Shown one piece after another: positions 5,399-6,794 of a DNA stretch of 6,794 bases. Under the pieces are notes generated by a model. The model was given only the letters and a program-made list of their open reading frames with translations, made no database searches and was not told the DNA's origin. The first letter of the stretch is position 1; every line of letters starts with the position of its first letter. The position numbers and the translations under genes are program-made. This stretch comes from Youxingia wuxianensis (lineage in GTDB: Bacteria > Bacillota > Clostridia > Oscillospirales > Ruminococcaceae), in NCBI RefSeq assembly GCF_014385085.1, contig NZ_JACRTD010000018.1:1-6794 (forward strand), given 5' to 3'.

Positions 5399-5438
5399 AA
5401 GAACATCTCCTCAAATTAGGATTTGACTATCTCTTAAC
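5396..5438 (-). repeat. Gene-junction repeat B (before the SdpI gene)
   Basis: This 43-bp junction, from GTTAA at the SpoU stop to the ATG of the SdpI gene, is an imperfect copy of 31-75, with about 80% of positions shared. Common blocks in order are GTTAAGAGA, CAAATC, AATTTGA, GAG, TGT and TTATG. Both contain a CAAAT-N4-ATTTG dyad. The two copies flank the GNAT-SpoU gene exactly. Confidence 0.7.
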
Positions 5439-6291
5439 ACGCGCCCCCCGCGACTTCGCCGCGGCACGTTGCCGCCGCGCGTTGGCGCACGGCTTCGTAG
5501 AACATGACTGTGGCGGCGCAGGCCACGTTGAAGGAACTGGCCGAGCCGCGCGGATTCATCGGAATCGTCGCGAGCACGTCGCTGCGCTCCTTGTAAATGC
5601 GGCGCAGGCCCTCGGTCTCGTTGCCGATCAGCAGCATCGTCGGCTTTGTGAAGTCCACTTCCGAAAGCGTCTTTTCGTGGTGCGCCGTCGTGCCCACCAC
5701 CTGAAAGCCCGGGTAGCGCGCCTTCAGCGCGTCGATCAACGCAAAAACCGAGTCGTTGTCCGACATGCGGACCGCCGGCACGCAAAAGAACGAGCCCATC
5801 GTCGAGGAAACGACGTCCGGGTCGTACAGGTCCACGCCGTGCCCGGTCAGGATCAGCCCCTCCACGCCGAGCGCGTCGCAGGAGCGCAGGATCGTGCCGA
5901 GATTGCCGTGGTTCGAGGGGCGGTCGAACAGCGCGATCAGCGGGTTTTCCGAAAGCGGGATGCGCGAAAAATCGTCGTCCCGCATTTTGACGACCGCCAG
6001 CAGCTCCGAGGTGTCCGCCTTGCCGCTGAGCGCCGCGAGCAGCTCGCCGCGCAGCGCGTAGTTGACCTGCGTGCGCACCGCGGCGAGCTTGTCCCTGGCC
6101 CAGTCCGAGAGCTTCCGGTCGCCGTCGTAGAGGAACGACACGATCTCCCAGCCGTTTTCGACGGCGTTGTTGATGTTTCGCACGCCCTCGACGAAGAATT
6201 CCCCGTACTTGTACCGCTTGTTGCGGTTGGTCTTCAGCACCTCAAATTTCTGGTATGTCGCGCTGCGCGTGTAAACGCGTTCCGTTTTAAC
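5434..6291 (-). mobile_element. Inserted SpoU coding block bounded by GTTAA
   Basis: A GC-rich block (5439-6286, 848 bp) is flanked on both sides by GTTAA on the minus strand (6291-6287 and 5438-5434). Outside it, both sides are AT-rich. Joining the two flanks through one GTTAA gives GNAT codons ...CGA GTT AAG AGA TAG, a stop two residues after K141, hence a normal 142-aa GNAT followed at once by the SdpI gene. The SpoU stop TAA is itself formed by the right-hand GTTAA. No transposase, integrase or clear terminal inverted repeat is seen in the block. The 5-bp repeat may be a target duplication or microhomology; the means of insertion is unknown. Confidence 0.72.
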
Positions 6292-6708
6292 TCGTTTTGA
6301 TAAATGAAGTTCATTATCATCTACATATCCAAGTTTATTATATACAGTTTGTGCAACAAGATTTTCTTGTCCTGTTAGAAGTTCATATTGGTGAAGTGGA
6401 TAATTCTTACTACAATAAGCCTCTGCAAAAGTAATCATCTCACTCGCTAAGCCTCTTTTTCTGTATGCTGGTTTAACATACACTTCTGTAATTTCAGGCA
6501 TATATTCATCATAGCAGAACGATTTTTTAAGCTGAACACAAACAAATCCAACTAACATATCATCTTCATCAGCAACGATAACAACTTCCTGTTTATTATT
6601 CATAAGGGAATTTCTAATATTGTCTATGCTTGTTTCGCTCTCACCATTAAATTCATCATTTAAGATGTTTAATTGCTCTGCATCATTTACTGTTGCAATT
6701 CTTACCAT
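5434..6708 (-). CDS. GNAT acetyltransferase fused to SpoU/TrmH RNA 2'-O-methyltransferase
   Basis: A 424-aa in-frame fusion. Residues 1-140 are a GNAT acetyltransferase: the acetyl-CoA loop is RKRGLA (83-88) after TEVYVKP, and NLVAQTVYNKLGY (116-128) is motif B. Its substrate is unknown; an antibiotic, a protein or a small amine are all possible. Residues about 141-405 are a complete SpoU/TrmH (SPOUT) methyltransferase with a substrate-binding N-part (ATYQKFEVLKTNRNKRY) and the three motifs: NHGNLGTILR (266-275, catalytic R275), LLIGNETEGL (359-368) and IPMNPRGS...SFNVACAA (382-399). Such enzymes methylate ribose in rRNA or tRNA, and some give antibiotic resistance. Base composition jumps from about 33% GC (GNAT) to about 65% (SpoU) at codon 140/141. 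After that the first in-frame Met is residue 242, so the methyltransferase can be made only as a fusion. GAGGTG precedes the ATG at 6708. Confidence 0.92.
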   Translation of the reverse strand: MVRIATVNDAEQLNILNDEFNGESETSIDNIRNSLMNNKQEVVIVADEDDMLVGFVCVQLKKSFCYDEYMPEITEVYVKPAYRKRGLASEMITFAEAYCSKNYPLHQYELLTGQENLVAQTVYNKLGYVDDNELHLSKRVKTERVYTRSATYQKFEVLKTNRNKRYKYGEFFVEGVRNINNAVENGWEIVSFLYDGDRKLSDWARDKLAAVRTQVNYALRGELLAALSGKADTSELLAVVKMRDDDFSRIPLSENPLIALFDRPSNHGNLGTILRSCDALGVEGLILTGHGVDLYDPDVVSSTMGSFFCVPAVRMSDNDSVFALIDALKARYPGFQVVGTTAHHEKTLSEVDFTKPTMLLIGNETEGLRRIYKERSDVLATIPMNPRGSASSFNVACAATVMFYEAVRQRAAATCRGEVAGGAC

Positions 6709-6794
6709 AATTACACCTCATCAAATTCCGATTTGTCAAGTTCTCTTAACCTCGAAACAACTTGCTAAACCAGCCCCGTTTTTGCTCCGGCGCC
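6676..6794. repeat. Terminal direct repeat, right copy (circular overlap)
   Basis: Exact second copy of bases 1-119. It holds the first 11 codons of the GNAT-SpoU gene, the 37-bp gap before it and the last codons of the HTH protein gene. Closing the circle here puts the GNAT-SpoU gene 37 bp downstream of the HTH protein gene on the same strand. Confidence 0.95.

Noticed and set aside
5434..5490. Integron-like attC site at the end of the SpoU block (GTTAA resembling the GTTRRRY core, with GC dyads)
   Set aside because: The seventh base does not fit GTTRRRY at either junction, no matching inverse core RYYYAAC is found at the right distance, and there is no integrase; GC-rich DNA gives such dyads easily.
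5482..6300. Plus-strand open frame (272 aa) opposite the SpoU part
   Set aside because: It is a GC-rich shadow frame full of R, V, H and A without any motif; the minus strand has intact SPOUT motifs.
6280..6300. The GNAT-SpoU join as an assembly chimera
   Set aside because: Only 5 bp are shared between the two ends of the block, far less than the overlap needed to mis-join contigs, and the frame is open throughout; not fully excluded without reads.
1..6794. CRISPR arrays, tRNA, rRNA, insertion-sequence transposase
   Set aside because: I looked for regularly spaced repeats, tRNA-like cloverleaf sequence and transposase motifs and saw none; the GTTTGCG and 44-bp repeats do not have CRISPR spacing.

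Overview
The window is one complete, circular, mobilisable plasmid of about 6,675 bp. Its first 119 bases recur exactly as its last 119 (1-119 = 6676-6794), as expected when an assembler walks once round a circle. The backbone is fairly GC-rich, with strong AGGAGG-type ribosome sites. Its MobV relaxase, primase-like replication protein and DinJ/YafQ pair resemble those of small plasmids in gut Clostridia (Oscillospiraceae/Lachnospiraceae). The host is inferred from gene families only.

Every credible gene is on the minus strand. Reading that strand from 1433, a promoter with a built-in dyad drives a maintenance operon: DinJ-type antitoxin, YafQ-type toxin, an 82-aa DUF5348-like protein, and a HTH/coiled-coil protein built like the pSK1 Par (DUF536) partition proteins. 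The last gene carries seven copies of GTTTGCG/CGCAAAC in its own coding sequence, in near-perfect two-fold symmetry. The operon continues across the window ends, with no visible terminator, into an accessory region: a GNAT acetyltransferase fused to a SpoU/TrmH-type RNA methyltransferase, then a small SdpI-family membrane protein.

Next on the same strand come a non-coding block of nested inverted repeats (4882-5016, candidate oriT plus mob promoter) and the MobV relaxase. A 426-bp non-coding block (3147-3572) follows; it has a candidate promoter, two 44-bp direct repeats, a G-rich tract and a 17-bp inverted repeat, and probably serves as replication origin and rep leader. The primase-polymerase-like replication protein and a terminator-like hairpin at 1507-1531 complete the circle.

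The main find is in the accessory region. The SpoU part (about 65% GC) lies inside AT-rich DNA (about 33-37% GC) and is bounded on both sides by GTTAA. Removing the block and one GTTAA restores a GNAT reading frame that ends two codons later at TAG, giving a 142-aa protein of normal GNAT length. So a nearly bare SpoU coding sequence, without promoter, ribosome site or start codon, appears to have been inserted into the end of a GNAT gene and is now translated only as a fusion. The gene junctions before GNAT and before the SdpI gene are themselves imperfect copies of one ~43-bp sequence, which hints at a cassette-like slot. The cargo suggests antibiotic or bacteriocin protection; that part is inference.
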